Shown here one piece after another: positions 54,727 through 55,379 of a stretch of DNA of 55,379 nucleotides (its first letter is position 1; each line of letters begins with the position of its first letter). The position numbers and the translations under genes were made by a program. This stretch comes from Bacillus sp. (in: firmicutes) (GTDB lineage: Bacteria > Bacillota > Bacilli > Bacillales > Cytobacillaceae): positions 1 through 55,379 of the forward strand of contig WTKE01000041.1 in the NCBI GenBank assembly GCA_011524525.1, in the 5' to 3' direction. Under the pieces are notes generated by a model. It was not told the origin of the DNA, made no database searches, and worked only from the letters and a program-made list of their open reading frames with translations.

Positions 54727-55032
54727 ATGCAAATAGATAAAGTGAAGTTAACAGCGAAAGACATTTTGGAAAAAGAATTTAAAACAGCCATGAGAGGCTA
54801 CAAGCCGGAGGATGTTGACAAATTTCTTGATGTAGTAATTAAAGACTATGAGATTCTACAGCAAGAAATTGAGGAACTTCAACAGGAAAACGTACGTTTG
54901 AAAAAACAATTAGAAGAAGCTGTTAGAAGACCTTCCGTTCAACAACCATCCGCAGGAACAACAAATTTTGATATCCTTAAAAGATTATCTAATCTAGAAA
55001 AGCATGTTTTCGGTAGTAAATTATACGATTAA
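54727..55032 (+). CDS. gpsB: Cell division and elongation coordinator GpsB
   Basis: A DivIVA-like coiled-coil adaptor that shuttles PBP1 (ponA, also in this window) between division septum and side wall. The 101 residues comprise the membrane-binding N-domain with [23 protein letters not shown], a coiled coil (about 40-70), and the trimerising C-end [17 protein letters not shown]. Start follows GAGGTG. As in B. subtilis it lies between ypsA and rnpB. Confidence 0.97.
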   Translation: MQIDKVKLTAKDILEKEFKTAMRGYKPEDVDKFLDVVIKDYEILQQEIEELQQENVRLKKQLEEAVRRPSVQQPSAGTTNFDILKRLSNLEKHVFGSKLYD

Positions 55033-55056
55033 CAGAAAATACCATGTTAGAAGGCA

Positions 55057-55085
55057 TTGATATTTCATTCAGAATTACATATAAT
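55057..55085 (+). promoter_or_regulatory. Sigma-A promoter of rnpB
   Basis: TTGATA (55057-55062), 17-bp spacer, TATAAT (55080-55085). The start of transcription falls at the beginning of the RNase P RNA. Confidence 0.78.
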
Positions 55086-55092
55086 ATGTATT

Positions 55093-55379
55093 GTTCGTTA
55101 ATAACGTTCGGGTAATCGCTGCAAGGATCGTAAGTGAATTGTAGAGGAAAGTCCATGCTCGCACGGTCTGAGATGTCCGTAGTGTTCGTGCCTAGCCAAT
55201 TCATAAGCTAGGGCAGCTAGGTTTATACTTGGCTGACGGCAGGGAAAGTGCCTAAGTCTTAGGATATGGCATGAATACCTTGAAAGTGCCACAGTGACGG
55301 AGCCCATTTAGAAATGAATGGGGTGGAACGAGGTAAACCCCACGAGCGAGAAACCCAAATTATGGTAGGGGCACCTTCT
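55093..55379 (+). ncRNA. rnpB: RNase P RNA (type B), 5' part
   Basis: The catalytic RNA that trims tRNA 5' ends. It begins GTTCGTTAATAACGTTCGGG and carries the conserved GAGGAAAGTCCATGCTCGCA, GCTGACGGCAGGGAAA, GAAAGTGCCACAGTGACG and CGAGCGAGAAACCCAAATT segments in the order of the B. subtilis RNA. It is cut by the window edge after about 287 of roughly 400 nt. Transcribed from its own promoter. Confidence 0.96.

Overview
The window comes from a low-GC, endospore-forming Bacillaceae bacterium. It carries spoIVA, an SspM-type spore protein, cotD, yppG and ypjB, the bacillithiol genes bshA and bshB1, the menaquinone and heptaprenyl genes hepS-menH-hepT, TRAP (mtrB), and a Gram-positive type B RNase P RNA. 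Gene order closely follows the yphF-to-rnpB region of Bacillus subtilis as I remember it. The proteins are diverged and several genes are inserted or missing, so this is a relative and not B. subtilis itself. No rRNA, tRNA, prophage, CRISPR array or insertion sequence is visible.

Layout. 1-7400: lipoprotein YphF, spore coat ATPase SpoIVA, HU protein, folE-mtrB, hepS-menH-hepT and ndk. 7500-14800: cheR and the aromatic amino acid supraoperon aroC-aroB-aroH-hisC-tyrA-aroA; the trp genes found inside it in B. subtilis are absent although the TRAP gene is kept. 14880-18430: a GC-rich hairpin repeat, an unrecognised amidohydrolase-like gene, ypiA, ypiB, ypiF. 18440-22860: the menaquinol:cytochrome c reductase operon qcrABC, ypjA, ypjB and a membrane zinc peptidase. 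22880-29580: convergent ypjC, then a tight run ypjD-dapB-mgsA-bshB1-bshA-cca-birA with overlapping starts. 29586-31940: a promoter, structured leader and intrinsic terminator ahead of panBCD. 32000-39400: dinG, a metallo-beta-lactamase-like gene, ypmA, ypmB, aspB, asnS. 39420-39940: a gene-poor stretch with two inverted GC-rich repeat copies. 40000-45080: dnaD-nth-ypoC convergent with recU-ponA. 45100-48800: small accessory and sporulation genes on both strands, including two ORFs below 40 codons. 48900-55379: a Crp/Fnr-type regulator, the mrfAB repair pair, cotD, ypsA, gpsB, and the 5' part of rnpB, which runs off the right edge.

How the genes work together. Most are core metabolism and cell-cycle genes: chorismate, tyrosine/phenylalanine and histidine synthesis; isoprenoid tail and methylation steps for menaquinone feeding the Qcr complex; pantothenate; diaminopimelate; bacillithiol; tRNA maturation and charging; replication restart and initiation (DnaD), repair (Nth, RecU, DinG, MrfAB) and cell-wall growth (PBP1, GpsB). 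Regulatory signals fit this: strong sigma-A promoters before qcrA, asnS, panB and rnpB, sigma-K-like promoters before yppG and cotD, and near-consensus LexA boxes before dinG and mrfA.

The most interesting points are the panB leader (likely a pan-motif RNA), the missing trp block next to a retained TRAP gene, the GC-rich palindromic repeats, two apparent pseudoenzymes inserted in otherwise conserved synteny, a 22-codon ORF coupled to its downstream gene, and a yppC gene whose Shine-Dalgarno has no ordinary start codon behind it. I saw no clearly new multi-gene system. All names rest on remembered family sequences; no database search was run.
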